Below, piece by piece: positions 7,226 through 18,194 of a stretch of 59,213 bases of DNA (positions within the stretch are counted from its first letter, which is position 1; each line of letters begins with the position of its first letter). A model generated the notes under the pieces. The model searched no databases. It saw only the letters and a program-made list of their open reading frames with translations, and was not told the origin of the DNA. Source of the stretch: DATDDB01 sp035260545 (GTDB taxonomy: Bacteria > Pseudomonadota > Gammaproteobacteria > Burkholderiales > Gallionellaceae); contig DATFUZ010000065.1 in NCBI GenBank assembly GCA_035260545.1, forward strand, positions 1 through 59,213, given 5' to 3'. A program made the position numbers and the translations under genes.

Positions 7226-7585
7226 ATGAAATTTGGCATAGTCGTTAACGAAGGCCCCTACCAGCACCAGGCAAGCGATTCTGCTTACCTGTTCTGCAAG
7301 GCGGCCATCGAAAAGGGGCACGAGGTTTTCCGTGTGTTCTTCTACCATGACGGCGTGAACAACGCTTCGCGCCTCACCGAGCCTCCGCAGGACGACCGCA
7401 ACATCGTCGCCCGCTGGAGCAAGCTGGCTGAAGAGCACAAAGTTGACCTCGTGGTATGCGTGGCTGCCGCGCTGCGGCGCGGCATCAAGGACGAAAACCT
7501 GGCTCCCGGCTTCCGCATCTCTGGCCTGGGCCAACTGGTCGAAGCCGGCATTCAGGCGGACCGCATGGTGACGTTCGGCGATTAA
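7226..7585 (+). CDS. dsrE: Sulfur-relay protein DsrE
   Basis: 119 aa. DsrE, DsrF and DsrH form a cytoplasmic hexamer that takes persulfide sulfur from TusA and passes it to DsrC. The active-site Cys78 (in DLVVCVAAALRRG) is at the position known to be essential in Allochromatium DsrE. The gene starts 15 bases after dsrB. Confidence 0.96.
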   Translation: MKFGIVVNEGPYQHQASDSAYLFCKAAIEKGHEVFRVFFYHDGVNNASRLTEPPQDDRNIVARWSKLAEEHKVDLVVCVAAALRRGIKDENLAPGFRISGLGQLVEAGIQADRMVTFGD

Positions 7586-7596
7586 AGGGAACGAAA

Positions 7597-7971
7597 ATGA
7601 GCGAAGACGCAAGCATCAAGAAATTCATGTTCGTAAACCGCAAGGCGCCCTACGGCACCATCTACGCGCTGGAATCGCTGGAGGTCGTGCTGATCACCGC
7701 CGCCTTCGACCAGGACGTGTCCCTGGCCTTCCTGGACGACGGCGTGTACCAGCTCAAGAAGGGCCAGCAGACCAAGGGCATCGATACCAAGAACTTCTCG
7801 CCCACCTATCGGGCGCTGGAGGGCTACGACATCGAAAAGCTTTATGTCGAAAAGGAATCGATGGAAGCCCGCGGCCTGACCGAGGATGACCTGCTGGTAG
7901 ACGTCACCGTGATGGGCCGAAAGGAGCTTGGCGAGTTGATGGCCGAGCAGAATGTCGTCCTGAGCTTCTGA
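7597..7971 (+). CDS. dsrF: Sulfur-relay protein DsrF
   Basis: 124 aa from the ATG at 7597. This start was chosen over the upstream extension of the frame because it lies 11 bases after the dsrE stop, behind AAGGGA, and gives the normal family start (MSEDASIKKFMFVNRKAPYG). DsrF is the structural partner in the DsrEFH hexamer and lacks the DsrE-type active cysteine; there is no Cys in the protein. The LAFLDDGVYQLKKGQQ segment is typical of the TusC/DsrF family. Confidence 0.95.
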   Translation: MSEDASIKKFMFVNRKAPYGTIYALESLEVVLITAAFDQDVSLAFLDDGVYQLKKGQQTKGIDTKNFSPTYRALEGYDIEKLYVEKESMEARGLTEDDLLVDVTVMGRKELGELMAEQNVVLSF

Positions 7972-7985
7972 AGAGGATTAAAGTC

Positions 7986-8279
7986 ATGCTGCATATCATC
8001 AACAAGTCCCCTTACGAAAACAATTCGCTGGATTCCTGCGTGCGCGTTGCCCAGAGCGGCGACATCCTCCTGATCGAGGACGCCGTCTATGCGGCGGTGG
8101 GCGGAGCCGCCGAGAAGCAGGTAAGCGAGGCAATGAAGCAGTTCAAGATTCACGTGCTGCAATCCGACCTGGAAGCGCGAGGCATCGCCGACAAGGTCAT
8201 AGCCGGCATCAACAAGGTGGATTATGCCGGCTTTGTCGATTTGGTCGCCAAGAACGACAGTTGCCAATCCTGGCTCTGA
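7986..8279 (+). CDS. dsrH: Sulfur-relay protein DsrH
   Basis: 97 aa. It is the third subunit of DsrEFH, with the family hallmark GDILLIEDAVYAAV after an N-terminal strand (MLHIINKSP). The gene follows dsrF by 14 bases. TusB/DsrH proteins are about 95-102 aa, so the length is normal. An AGAGGA site precedes the ATG. Confidence 0.95.
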   Translation: MLHIINKSPYENNSLDSCVRVAQSGDILLIEDAVYAAVGGAAEKQVSEAMKQFKIHVLQSDLEARGIADKVIAGINKVDYAGFVDLVAKNDSCQSWL

Positions 8280-8333
8280 CGGCCACCCGGCTGCAATACC
8301 AACCACCCATACTACAACGCAAGGAGTAAAGAA

Positions 8334-8669
8334 ATGGCCAACATTGAAGTCCATGGCAAATCATACGAAACCGACGAGGAAGGCTACCTGGTCAACCTCG
8401 CCGACTGGAACAAGGACGTTGCCGAGTACATCGCCCAGACCGAGAACGTGAACATGACCGACCAGCACTGGGAGGTCGTGAACTTCCTGCGTGAATACTA
8501 CGACGAGTACCAGATCGCTCCGGCAGTGCGTGTGCTGACCAAGGCCATCGGCAAGAAGCTCGGGCCGGAGAAGGGCAACAGCCAGTACCTGTACGACCTG
8601 TTCCCGTACGGTCCCGCGAAGCAGGCCTGCAAGATCGCCGGCCTGCCCAAGCCTACCGGCTGCGTATAA
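8334..8669 (+). CDS. dsrC: Sulfur carrier DsrC (two-cysteine type)
   Basis: 111 aa. DsrC carries sulfur on a mobile C-terminal arm and is the substrate of DsrAB and the redox partner of DsrMKJOP. Both arm cysteines are present: C99 (in AKQACKIAGLP) and penultimate C110 (in PTGCV), separated by ten residues as in true DsrC. A strong AAGGAG site precedes the ATG. Compare the cysteine-less paralogue at 3198-3527. The 54-base gap after dsrH holds no obvious terminator. Confidence 0.98.
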   Translation: MANIEVHGKSYETDEEGYLVNLADWNKDVAEYIAQTENVNMTDQHWEVVNFLREYYDEYQIAPAVRVLTKAIGKKLGPEKGNSQYLYDLFPYGPAKQACKIAGLPKPTGCV

Positions 8670-8747
8670 GCATCTGCAGGCAAGCCCGTTGCAACCGGGC
8701 GGCGCCGCCGCCCGGATATTGCCGACTACCCGTCACTTGTGATCGAT

Positions 8748-9467
8748 ATGGCCATACTGTTTGCTGTCCTGTTTTACTTTGCCGGCATTCTGCTGCTGGG
8801 CGGACTCGCCTGGCGCATCGCCGACTACTGGCGCACACCTGTGCCCCTCAAGATTCCCACCACCCCGGCGCCGACCACGTCCGGCGGCGTGGTGCTGCGC
8901 ATGATGCGCGAAGTGTTGCTGTTTGAAAGCCTGTTCAAATCCAATCTGTGGATCTGGATTTTCGGCGCCATGTTCCATTTCAGCCTGGCGCTGGTGTTGC
9001 TGCGCCACCTGCGCTACTTCACCGAGCCGGTGTGGTCCTGGGTCGCGCTGATCCAGCCCTTCGGCATGTATGCCGGCATCCCCATGATTGTCGGCCTGGC
9101 CGGCCTGTGGGCGCGCCGCATCTTCGTCGAGCGCATCCGTTACATCTCGACCCCTTCCGATCACCTGATGCTGGTGCTGCTGCTGGCCATCGGCATCTCG
9201 GGCCTGTCCCTGCGCTTCCTGGACCATCCCGACATCGTGGGCGTGAAAGCCTTCATCATCGGCCTGCTGCGCTTCGACATCCAGCCGCTACCGGACAACG
9301 CCCTGCTCTATGTCCACCTTGGCCTGGTCGCCACGCTGGCAATCATTTTCCCGTTCAGCAAGCTGCTGCACGCACCGGGCGTATTCTTTTCGCCCTCGCG
9401 CAACCAGGCTGACAATCCCCGCGAACAACGCCACCTTGCCCCCTGGGCCGCAGAGTTGGAGAAATAA
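8748..9467 (+). CDS. dsrM: DsrM, heme b membrane subunit of the DsrMKJOP complex
   Basis: About 239 aa with five or so hydrophobic segments (for example ILFAVLFYFAGILLLGGLAW, HFSLALVLLRHL, MIVGLAGLWA, MLVLLLAIGISGLSLRFL). It resembles NarI-type cytochrome b subunits: it passes electrons between the quinone pool and DsrK. The frame also allows a GTG start at 8739; the ATG at 8748 is preferred but has no clear ribosome site. The stop is three bases before dsrK. Confidence 0.93.
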   Translation: MAILFAVLFYFAGILLLGGLAWRIADYWRTPVPLKIPTTPAPTTSGGVVLRMMREVLLFESLFKSNLWIWIFGAMFHFSLALVLLRHLRYFTEPVWSWVALIQPFGMYAGIPMIVGLAGLWARRIFVERIRYISTPSDHLMLVLLLAIGISGLSLRFLDHPDIVGVKAFIIGLLRFDIQPLPDNALLYVHLGLVATLAIIFPFSKLLHAPGVFFSPSRNQADNPREQRHLAPWAAELEK

Positions 9468-9470
9468 GAC

Positions 9471-11000
<1,530 letters not shown>

Positions 11001-11029
11001 AAACTGGATTTTTGACTGGAGGCATTGAG

Positions 11030-12997
11030 ATGTCAGCAACGACAGAACCCAAAGATACCAACCTGACCTTCCGCCGTTACCATGAAGGCGATACCGAGAT
11101 AGAGAACCGCGACCGGATCTTCCAGTCCAGCTGGTCCTACAAGTGCCCCACCTACATCCAGTCCACCCCCCCCTGCCAGGGCAGCTGCCCGGCAGGTGAG
11201 GACATCCGCCGCTACCTGCAGATCGCACGCGGCATGGAGAAGCCGCCCGTCGGCGCCGACGGCAAACCCACCATGCCGTGGCAGGAATACGCCTGGCGCG
11301 TGCTGACCGAGGCCAATCCCTTCCCGTCCGTGATGGGCCGCGTGTGCCCCGCGCCGTGCGAGACCGGCTGTAACCGCAACGAAGTGGAAGACCACGTCGG
11401 CATCAACTCCGTAGAGCACTTCCTGGGCGAATACGCCATCGCCAACAACCTGAAGTACGCCAAGCCCCAGGTGAAGCCCACCGGGAAAAAAGTCGCCATC
11501 ATCGGCGGCGGCCCCGCCGGCCTGTCCTGCGCCTACCAGCTGACCCTGAAGGGCCATGCCGTCACCATTTTCGACGAGCATGAGTACCTGGGCGGCATGA
11601 TGCGCTACGGCATTCCGGGCTTCCGTACCCCGCGTGACGTGCTCGACGCCGAAATCGAGCGCATCCTGGAGCTGGGCGTCGAAGCCAAGCTGAACGTGCA
11701 TATCGGCAAGGACATCACCCTGGAGCAGATCCGCAAGGACTATGACGCCGTGTTCCTGGGCATGGGCGCCCAGGCCGGCCGTGCACTGCCGGTGAAGGAC
11801 AGCGAGGCCGCCAACGTGGTGACCGCGACCGCCTTCCTGCGTGCCTTCAACGACGGTCGCCTGCAGCACGTGGGCAAGCGCGTGGTCGTGGTCGGCGGCG
11901 GCGATACCTCCATCGACGTTGCCACCGTGGCGCGCCGCCTGGGCCACATCGCGCATGCCAAGCCAACCGATTTTGAGCAGGCCATCGCCGGCCGTCTGGC
12001 CCAGGATGTCGCCGACGTTTCCGCCAAGCAGGGCGCGCACGTCACCCTGACCTCCATCTTCCCCATCGACAAGATGCAGGCCAACAAGCACGAAATCGAG
12101 CAGGCCCTGGCCGAAGGCATCCACATCAAGGGCGGCCTGGTGCCCATCGGCGTGGTCAAGGGTGCGGATGGCCGCGCCACCGCGCTGCGCGTGATCGAGT
12201 GTGAGGCCAAGATGGCCGGCGGCAAGCTGGACATCGTGCAGAAGGAAGGCTCCGAGCAGGACATCCCCGCCGACCTCATCGTTTCCGCCATCGGCCAGGC
12301 CGTTGATTTCACCGGCCTGGAAGAATTCGACAATGGCCGCGGCGCGGTAAACGCCGACAAGAACTACCAGGTGGCCGGCAAGGCCGGCGTGTTCGCCGGT
12401 GGCGACATTATCCGTCCCCACCTGCTGACCACCGCCATCGGTCACGGCTCCATCGCCGCCGACGGCATCGACCGCTTCCTCGCCGGAGAAGAGCTGGAGA
12501 AGCGTCCCAAGATCGACGTGCATACCTTCGACATGTTGCGCAAGATGGTCGAAAAGGGCCTGCCCGTCGAAGAAGTGCATGAGCCGCTGCGCGGCACCGA
12601 CCACGTCAACGTGGTGCACAACTTCGACAACCGCTCCGGCCGCTATATCATCCCGCACGATGAACTGTTCCTGGGACACTTCGGCTATGTCGAGCGCAAG
12701 CATCGCCACGTGATCACCCTGGATGAGAAGACCGCCCTGGGCAACTTCGAGGAGCGCCTGGAGGTGCTGTCGGAGACCGACGCGGTGGCCGAAGCCAAGC
12801 GCTGCATGAGCTGCGGCATGTGTTTCGAGTGCGACAACTGCGTGGTATATTGCCCCCAGACCGCCGTATTCCGCGTGCCCAAGGCCAAGGCCTCCCTCGG
12901 CCGCTATGTGGACACCGACTACGACAAGTGCATCGGCTGCCACATTTGCCACGACGTGTGCCCGACCGGGTACATCCAGATGGGTCTCGGAGAGTAA
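11030..12997 (+). CDS. dsrL: DsrL, NAD(P)H oxidoreductase partner of DsrAB
   Basis: 655 aa from the ATG at 11030, chosen because CTGGAGG lies eight bases upstream; an in-frame TTG at 11012 is less likely. It is similar to the small subunit of glutamate synthase: an N-terminal cluster domain (CQGSCPAGED), an FAD site (IGGGPAGLSCAYQ), a pyridine-nucleotide site (VVGGGDTSID) and a C-terminal two-cluster ferredoxin (CMSCGMCFECDNC and KCIGCHICHDVCPTG). DsrL takes electrons from DsrAB during sulfur oxidation and passes them to NAD(P)+. Its presence marks the operon as oxidative type. A long minus-strand open frame opposite is spurious. Confidence 0.96.
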   Translation: MSATTEPKDTNLTFRRYHEGDTEIENRDRIFQSSWSYKCPTYIQSTPPCQGSCPAGEDIRRYLQIARGMEKPPVGADGKPTMPWQEYAWRVLTEANPFPSVMGRVCPAPCETGCNRNEVEDHVGINSVEHFLGEYAIANNLKYAKPQVKPTGKKVAIIGGGPAGLSCAYQLTLKGHAVTIFDEHEYLGGMMRYGIPGFRTPRDVLDAEIERILELGVEAKLNVHIGKDITLEQIRKDYDAVFLGMGAQAGRALPVKDSEAANVVTATAFLRAFNDGRLQHVGKRVVVVGGGDTSIDVATVARRLGHIAHAKPTDFEQAIAGRLAQDVADVSAKQGAHVTLTSIFPIDKMQANKHEIEQALAEGIHIKGGLVPIGVVKGADGRATALRVIECEAKMAGGKLDIVQKEGSEQDIPADLIVSAIGQAVDFTGLEEFDNGRGAVNADKNYQVAGKAGVFAGGDIIRPHLLTTAIGHGSIAADGIDRFLAGEELEKRPKIDVHTFDMLRKMVEKGLPVEEVHEPLRGTDHVNVVHNFDNRSGRYIIPHDELFLGHFGYVERKHRHVITLDEKTALGNFEERLEVLSETDAVAEAKRCMSCGMCFECDNCVVYCPQTAVFRVPKAKASLGRYVDTDYDKCIGCHICHDVCPTGYIQMGLGE

Positions 12998-13004
12998 TAC
13001 GGCC

Positions 13005-13451
13005 ATGAACGTGCTGCGCAGCCTTTACGCCTCGTCTCGCGCCCGCATTGCTGCACTGTTCGCGGTGCTGCTGCTTGCCATGACGCCCGCCTGGGGTGAC
13101 TCGCTCCTGCCCAAGCTGGACATCGGCAAGGGCGGACATTGTGTGAGAGACCCGAAATTCATGCGGGCCAACCACATGTACCTTATCCTGCACCAGCGTG
13201 ACCTGGTGGTGCGGCAGGGCATCCGGGGCAGCAAGTATGAGTTGACCAACTGCGTGGATTGCCACGCCAGCAAGGTGAACAACAGCGTACTGGGCACCAA
13301 CCAGAACTTCTGTCAGGGCTGCCACGTTTATGCCGCAGTCAAGATAGACTGCTTCGAGTGCCATTCGAGCAAGCCGCAGCACTTTCCGGCCGTCGCGGAC
13401 AATGCCGCGATCGATCCAACAGCACCAATAGCACCAAAGGAAAAGCAATGA
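13005..13451 (+). CDS. dsrJ: DsrJ, periplasmic triheme cytochrome c
   Basis: 148 aa with an N-terminal signal/anchor (ALFAVLLLAMTPAWG). Three CxxCH heme sites are present: C83/C86/H87, C103/C106/H107 and C116/C119/H120. Cys46 (in GGHCVRDP) matches the residue known to be a rare His/Cys heme ligand in Allochromatium DsrJ. DsrJ is the periplasmic electron-transfer part of DsrMKJOP. The start was placed at the ATG at 13005, eight bases after the dsrL stop. The stop overlaps the dsrO start (ATGA). Confidence 0.95.
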   Translation: MNVLRSLYASSRARIAALFAVLLLAMTPAWGDSLLPKLDIGKGGHCVRDPKFMRANHMYLILHQRDLVVRQGIRGSKYELTNCVDCHASKVNNSVLGTNQNFCQGCHVYAAVKIDCFECHSSKPQHFPAVADNAAIDPTAPIAPKEKQ

Positions 13452-14182
13452 GCGACATCAACCACGGACGCAGGCAGTTCCTGGCGCAGGGTTCCGCCTT
13501 GGCGGCGGGTATCGCCATCGCCCCGGGGATGCTGCTGTTCGATTTCGCCCATGCCCGGCCCGCCGGCGTGCCGGCGTCCAGCGCCGTGCGCTGGGGGATG
13601 CTGATCGACACCACGCAGTGCGAGAGCGGGTGCGACGCATGCGTGACCGCCTGCCGCAAGGAAAATGGCTGGCCCGAGCCCAAGACCGCGCAGGACGTGC
13701 AGTGGATCCGCAAGGTCGAGATCAAGCAGATCTCCACCGGCAAACAGATAAACTTGCCCATGATGTGCCAGCATTGTGCGGAGCCGCCGTGCGTGGACGT
13801 TTGCCCGACCGCTGCCTCGTTCAAGCGCGCCGACGGCATCGTGCTGGTGGACAAGCACCGCTGCATCGGTTGCCGCTATTGCATGATGGCCTGCCCCTAC
13901 CAGGCACGCTCGTTCGTGCACGAACCGGTGGTAGACCATAGCTCCGAGATGCCGCGCGGACAGGGCACCGTGGAAAGCTGCACCCTGTGCGTGGATCGCG
14001 TGGATCGGGGCGAACAGCCCGCCTGCGTGGAATCCTGCGCCAAGGAGGGCCACAAGGCCCTCGTGTTCGGGGATCTCAACAACCCCAACAGCGAAATCTC
14101 CCAGCGCATCCGCAGCGTAGCCAGCATCAAGCTGCGCGAAGACCTGGGTCTGGACACCGCCTTTTCTTTCGTGGGGCTGTAA
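13448..14182 (+). CDS. dsrO: DsrO, periplasmic ferredoxin-like subunit with Tat signal
   Basis: 244 aa from the ATG overlapping the dsrJ stop. The twin-arginine signal (GRRQFLAQGSALAAG) predicts folded export. Multiple [4Fe-4S] motifs follow: CESGCDACVTAC, CQHCAEPPCVDVCP, CIGCRYCMMACPY and CTLCVDRV. It belongs to the DmsB/NrfC family and would connect DsrJ to the membrane protein DsrP. Two bases separate its coding sequence from dsrP. Confidence 0.96.
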   Translation: MSDINHGRRQFLAQGSALAAGIAIAPGMLLFDFAHARPAGVPASSAVRWGMLIDTTQCESGCDACVTACRKENGWPEPKTAQDVQWIRKVEIKQISTGKQINLPMMCQHCAEPPCVDVCPTAASFKRADGIVLVDKHRCIGCRYCMMACPYQARSFVHEPVVDHSSEMPRGQGTVESCTLCVDRVDRGEQPACVESCAKEGHKALVFGDLNNPNSEISQRIRSVASIKLREDLGLDTAFSFVGL

Positions 14183-14183
14183 T

Positions 14184-15377
14184 ATGGCACAAGAAAAAAC
14201 CTTTGCGCAGATCGAAAGCCGCTATTTCTGGCTCCTCGCGGCGCTTGGCGCCCTGGTGGTCGGTGCCGGGCTCTACTCTGCCTATTTCATGGAATCACAC
14301 GGGCACGTCGTCACCGGCATGAACAACCATGTCGTGTGGGGCATGCCGCATGTGTTCGCCATCTTCATGATCGTTGCCGCCTCCGGCGTGCTGAACGTCG
14401 CCTCTGTCGGCTCGGTATTCGGCAAGCACGTGTACAAGGCGCGCGCGCCGCTCGCCGGCCTGCTCTCCATCGCCTTGCTGGCCGGCGGCCTCACCGTCCT
14501 GATGCTGGACCTGGGACGCCCCGACCGCATCATCGTGGCGCTCACCAACTACAACCCGACTTCCATGTTCGCCTGGAATGCGCTGCTCTACTCCGGCCTG
14601 TTCACCACAGTCGCGCTGTACCTGTGGACGCTGATGGAAAAGCGCATGAACCCCTGGTCCAAGCCCATGGGCTTCGTGGTGTTCGGCTGGCGCATCATCC
14701 TCACCACCGGCACCGGCCTGATCTTCGCCTTCCTGGTGGCGCGCCAGGCCTATGCCTCTGCCATCCTGCCGCCCATGTTCATCGTGCTGTCGTTTGCCTG
14801 GGGCCTGGCCGTGTTCCTCATCGTGCAGTCGGCCATGTTCAGCTGGAATGAACTGAAGCTCAACCCGGCCATCCAGCAACGCATGAAAAACCTGCTCGGC
14901 GTATTCATCGTCGGTTCGCTCTACCTGGTCGCCGCCTATCACCTGACCAACTTGTATTTCGCGCGGGAATCGGCTTTCGAGCACTTCATCCTGGTCAGCG
15001 GCGGCATCTATCCGGCGTTGTTCTGGGGCGGCTACGTTGTGGTCGGCAGCGCCCTGCCCCTGCTCCTGATCTTCACACCGGGCATGGGTAAAGGCATCCA
15101 CGTACTGGCCGCGTCCCTGCTCACGCTGGCGGGTGCATTCGCCCTGCTCTACGTGTTCATCATCGGTGGTGAAGCGTTCCCCCTGGACATCTTCCCCGGC
15201 TACCAGGTGATCAGCAGCAGCTTTGGCGATGGACAGGTTGCCTCCTACGCCCCCAGCCTGCCTGAAATCGTGCTGGGCACCGGCGGTCTCGCCATTGCCT
15301 TCATGATTACCATCGCCGGCGTGCGCGCCCTCAACTTCCTGCCGCACGACGACCCGAAGGCCGTACATCAGGACTAG
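14184..15377 (+). CDS. dsrP: DsrP, NrfD/PsrC-type quinone-interacting membrane subunit
   Basis: 397 aa with about ten transmembrane helices (for example YFWLLAALGALVVGAGLYSA, VFAIFMIVAASGVLNVASV, GLLSIALLAGGLTVLMLDLG). It is the integral membrane partner of DsrO in DsrMKJOP and is expected to interact with the quinone pool. The length is normal for the family, and the ATG directly follows the dsrO TAA. Confidence 0.96.
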   Translation: MAQEKTFAQIESRYFWLLAALGALVVGAGLYSAYFMESHGHVVTGMNNHVVWGMPHVFAIFMIVAASGVLNVASVGSVFGKHVYKARAPLAGLLSIALLAGGLTVLMLDLGRPDRIIVALTNYNPTSMFAWNALLYSGLFTTVALYLWTLMEKRMNPWSKPMGFVVFGWRIILTTGTGLIFAFLVARQAYASAILPPMFIVLSFAWGLAVFLIVQSAMFSWNELKLNPAIQQRMKNLLGVFIVGSLYLVAAYHLTNLYFARESAFEHFILVSGGIYPALFWGGYVVVGSALPLLLIFTPGMGKGIHVLAASLLTLAGAFALLYVFIIGGEAFPLDIFPGYQVISSSFGDGQVASYAPSLPEIVLGTGGLAIAFMITIAGVRALNFLPHDDPKAVHQD

Positions 15378-15384
15378 CCCTCCC

Positions 15385-16818
15385 ATGCGCCGCATCCTCG
15401 TCTCCGCCGCGCACAAGTCCTCAGGTAAGACCACGATCAGCATCGGCCTGTGCGCTGCCCTCCGGCAGCGCGGGCTGATCGTCCAGCCCTTCAAGAAGGG
15501 GCCGGACTATATCGACCCCATGTGGCTTGCGCAGGCGAGCGGCCGCGCCTGCCGCAACCTCGACCTTTATCTGATGGACAGCGGGGACGTCACCGCGACC
15601 TTCCGCCGCCACGCGCAGGGCGCGGACATCAGCATCGTCGAAGGCAACAAGGGCCTGTATGACGGGCTGGCGCTGGACGGCAGCAACAGCAACGCCGCAC
15701 TCGCCAAGCTGCTCGGCCTGCCGGTGGTGCTGGTGATAGATGCGCGCGGCATGACCCGCGGCATCGCCCCGCTGATACTGGGCTACCAGGCATTCGACCG
15801 CGAGATCAACATTGCCGGGGTCATCCTGAACAATCTCGGCGGCAGCCGCCACGAATCCAAGCTGCGCCAGGTGATCGAGCACTACACCGACGTGCCAGTG
15901 ATCGGCGCCGTGCATCATGACGACAAACTGCAGATCGCCGAGCGCCACCTGGGTTTGATGCCGAGCAACGAATCGACCGAGTCGGAAAACTACATCCGGA
16001 CCATAGGCGCCACGGTGGCGGCCAACGTGGACCTAGACCGCCTGCTGCAACTGGCCGAGCAGCCCCCCTTGCCTGACGCGCCGGCCTCGGAGATCACGGC
16101 CTTGCCAATCGGGGATAACATCCGCATCGGCATCGCGCGCGACCGCGCCTTCGGCTTTTATTACGAGGACGACCTGGACGCCTTGCGCGCCGCAGGCGCC
16201 GAACTGGTGCCTTTCGACGCGCTGCACGACGCGCACCTGCCGCAGGTGGACGCGCTCTACATCGGCGGCGGCTTCCCCGAAATGTGCGCCGCGGAACTTC
16301 AGGCCAATGCCACGCTGCGTGCTGAGATCCGGCAGGCAATCGAATCGGGCATGCCCGCCTACGCCGAGTGCGGCGGGCTCATGTATCTCGCCCGCACCCT
16401 GACCCACGAGGGCCGCAGCTACGACATGGTCGGCGCCATTCCCGGCGACGTTATGATGCATGCCAGGCCTGTCGGCCGGGGCTACGTGCACCTGAGCGAG
16501 AGCGAAGATCATCCCTGGCCGCGCCCCAGCATGCGCGCCAGCGAAATCCGCGCCCACGAATTCCATTATTCCAGCCTGGAAAATCTTCCCCCGGACACCC
16601 GCTTCGCCTACCGCGTTACCCGCGGCCACGGCATCGGTGGGAAATCGGACGGACTAATTCACAAAAACCTGCTAGCATCATATACCCATTTGCGAACAAT
16701 AGGTAACTGCTATTGGGCTTCGCGTTTCGTCGCCTTCGCACGGCGCGTGAAGCAAGCGCAAACGGGAAAGATGCACCATGTAGTACCAGAGGACAGCACT
16801 CCGGTATTTCGCCTGTGA
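15385..16818 (+). CDS. dsrN: DsrN, cobyrinic acid a,c-diamide synthase-like amidase
   Basis: 477 aa. An N-terminal P-loop (AHKSSGKTTISIGL) is followed by a class-I glutamine amidotransferase-like C-terminal half (ALYIGGGFPEM, AYAECGGLMYLA). DsrN is homologous to CobB/CbiA and is thought to amidate siroheme to the siro-amide used by DsrAB. The family C-terminal His-rich/WASRF signature is present (NCYWASRFVAFARR). It is the last dsr gene here, seven bases after dsrP; no dsrR or dsrS follows. Confidence 0.95.
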   Translation: MRRILVSAAHKSSGKTTISIGLCAALRQRGLIVQPFKKGPDYIDPMWLAQASGRACRNLDLYLMDSGDVTATFRRHAQGADISIVEGNKGLYDGLALDGSNSNAALAKLLGLPVVLVIDARGMTRGIAPLILGYQAFDREINIAGVILNNLGGSRHESKLRQVIEHYTDVPVIGAVHHDDKLQIAERHLGLMPSNESTESENYIRTIGATVAANVDLDRLLQLAEQPPLPDAPASEITALPIGDNIRIGIARDRAFGFYYEDDLDALRAAGAELVPFDALHDAHLPQVDALYIGGGFPEMCAAELQANATLRAEIRQAIESGMPAYAECGGLMYLARTLTHEGRSYDMVGAIPGDVMMHARPVGRGYVHLSESEDHPWPRPSMRASEIRAHEFHYSSLENLPPDTRFAYRVTRGHGIGGKSDGLIHKNLLASYTHLRTIGNCYWASRFVAFARRVKQAQTGKMHHVVPEDSTPVFRL

Positions 16819-16909
16819 GCAACGGCAGGCGAACGCCGTGGCACGTTTCCCACGCCCCGGCAGCGGATGTTGATCCGGGGAATACGGTTGTTAATATCGG
16901 GAGATAAAC

Positions 16910-18181
16910 ATGGCACACATCGTAATATTAGGAGCAGGAACGGGCGGCATGCCGGCCGCCTACGAAATCCGGGCTGAACTCGGCAAAGAACACCAGGTTA
17001 CTTTGATCAATGCGTCGGAAACCTTCCAGTTCGTTCCCTCCAATCCCTGGGTCGCGGTAGGCTGGCGCAACAGGGACGAAGTTACCTTCGACATCCGGCC
17101 GCGCGTTGAGAAGAAGGGCATCAATTTTATCGCGCAGGCCGTCACCAAAATCGATGCGGAGGGCAATACGCTGCATCTGGCCAACGGCGAGACCGTGAAT
17201 TATGACTACCTCGTGATTTCCACCGGCCCGCGCCTGGCATTTGAGGAAGTCCCCGGCTCCGGCCCCCTTAACGGCTACACCCACTCCGTGTGCACGGTGG
17301 ACCATGCCGAGAAAGCCTACGACGCGTACCAGAAGCTGGTGGCCGACCCCGGCCCCGTGATCGTGGGCGCCATGCCGGGAGCAAGCTGCTTCGGCCCGGC
17401 GTATGAATACGCCTTCATCCTCAATGCAGATCTGCGCAAGCGCAAGATCCGCAGCAAGGTGCCGATGACCTACGTCACCTCCGAGCCCTACATCGGCCAC
17501 CTCGGCCTCGCCGGCGTCGGCGATTCCAAGGGGCTGCTCGAATCCGAACTGCGCGCCTTCGACATCAAGTGGATCTGCAATGCGAAGACCACAAAGGTGG
17601 AAGACGGCAAAATGTTCGTCTCCGAGTGCAACGATAAGGGCGAAGTCATCAAGGAGCACGAACTCCCGTTCAAATATTCCATGATGCTGCCTTCCTTCAA
17701 GGGCGTGGATGCGGTGGCCGGCGTCGAGGGCCTGTGCAACCCGCGCGGCTTCGTGATCGTGGATGATCACCAGCGCAGCAAGAAGTACAAGAACATCTTC
17801 TCGGTGGGCGTGTGCATCGCCATTCCGCCGGTGGAAGCCACCCCCGTTGCGACCGGCGCGCCCAAGACCGGTTTCATGATCGAGACCATGGTCACCGCCG
17901 TCGCCCACAACATCCGCGACGAACTGCAGAACAAGCCCACCCATGCCGCTGGCACCTGGGGGGCGATCTGCCTGGCCGACATGGGCACCACCGGCGCCGC
18001 CTTCGTCGCCCTGCCCCAGATCGGGCCGCGCAATGTGAGCTGGTTCAAGAAAGGCCGCTGGGTACACTGGGCCAAGATCGCCTTCGAGAAGTACTTCATC
18101 AAGAAGATGAAGAACGGCAACTCCGAACCGATCTACGAGAAGTTCGTACTGAAGAAGTTCGGCATTACACGTTTGAAGTAG
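16910..18181 (+). CDS. sqr: Sulfide:quinone oxidoreductase, type I
   Basis: 423 aa. Membrane-peripheral flavoprotein that oxidises sulfide to sulfane sulfur/polysulfide with quinone. The FAD site is at the N-terminus (IVILGAGTGGMPAAYEI). The three redox cysteines fall at C128 (SVCTVDHA), C160 (GASCFGPAYE) and C354 (GAICLAD), nearly the spacing known for Acidithiobacillus SQR (128/160/356), which supports type I. The basic amphipathic tail (KKGRWVHWAKIAFEKYFIKK) fits membrane attachment. A GGGAGA site precedes the ATG, 91 bases after dsrN; it may share the dsr transcript or have its own promoter. Confidence 0.93.
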   Translation: MAHIVILGAGTGGMPAAYEIRAELGKEHQVTLINASETFQFVPSNPWVAVGWRNRDEVTFDIRPRVEKKGINFIAQAVTKIDAEGNTLHLANGETVNYDYLVISTGPRLAFEEVPGSGPLNGYTHSVCTVDHAEKAYDAYQKLVADPGPVIVGAMPGASCFGPAYEYAFILNADLRKRKIRSKVPMTYVTSEPYIGHLGLAGVGDSKGLLESELRAFDIKWICNAKTTKVEDGKMFVSECNDKGEVIKEHELPFKYSMMLPSFKGVDAVAGVEGLCNPRGFVIVDDHQRSKKYKNIFSVGVCIAIPPVEATPVATGAPKTGFMIETMVTAVAHNIRDELQNKPTHAAGTWGAICLADMGTTGAAFVALPQIGPRNVSWFKKGRWVHWAKIAFEKYFIKKMKNGNSEPIYEKFVLKKFGITRLK

Positions 18182-18194
18182 CAGCGCCCATCCC

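Noticed and set aside
4688..7612. A 974-codon open frame antisense to dsrA, dsrB and dsrE
   Set aside because: Its composition (Val/His/Gly/Ala/Asp-rich, no domain) is the mirror of GC-rich codon use in dsrAB, whose protein motifs are unmistakable on the plus strand.
11033..13006. A 657-codon open frame antisense to dsrL
   Set aside because: dsrL is certain on the plus strand with all cofactor motifs; the antisense frame shows no family feature and no ribosome site.
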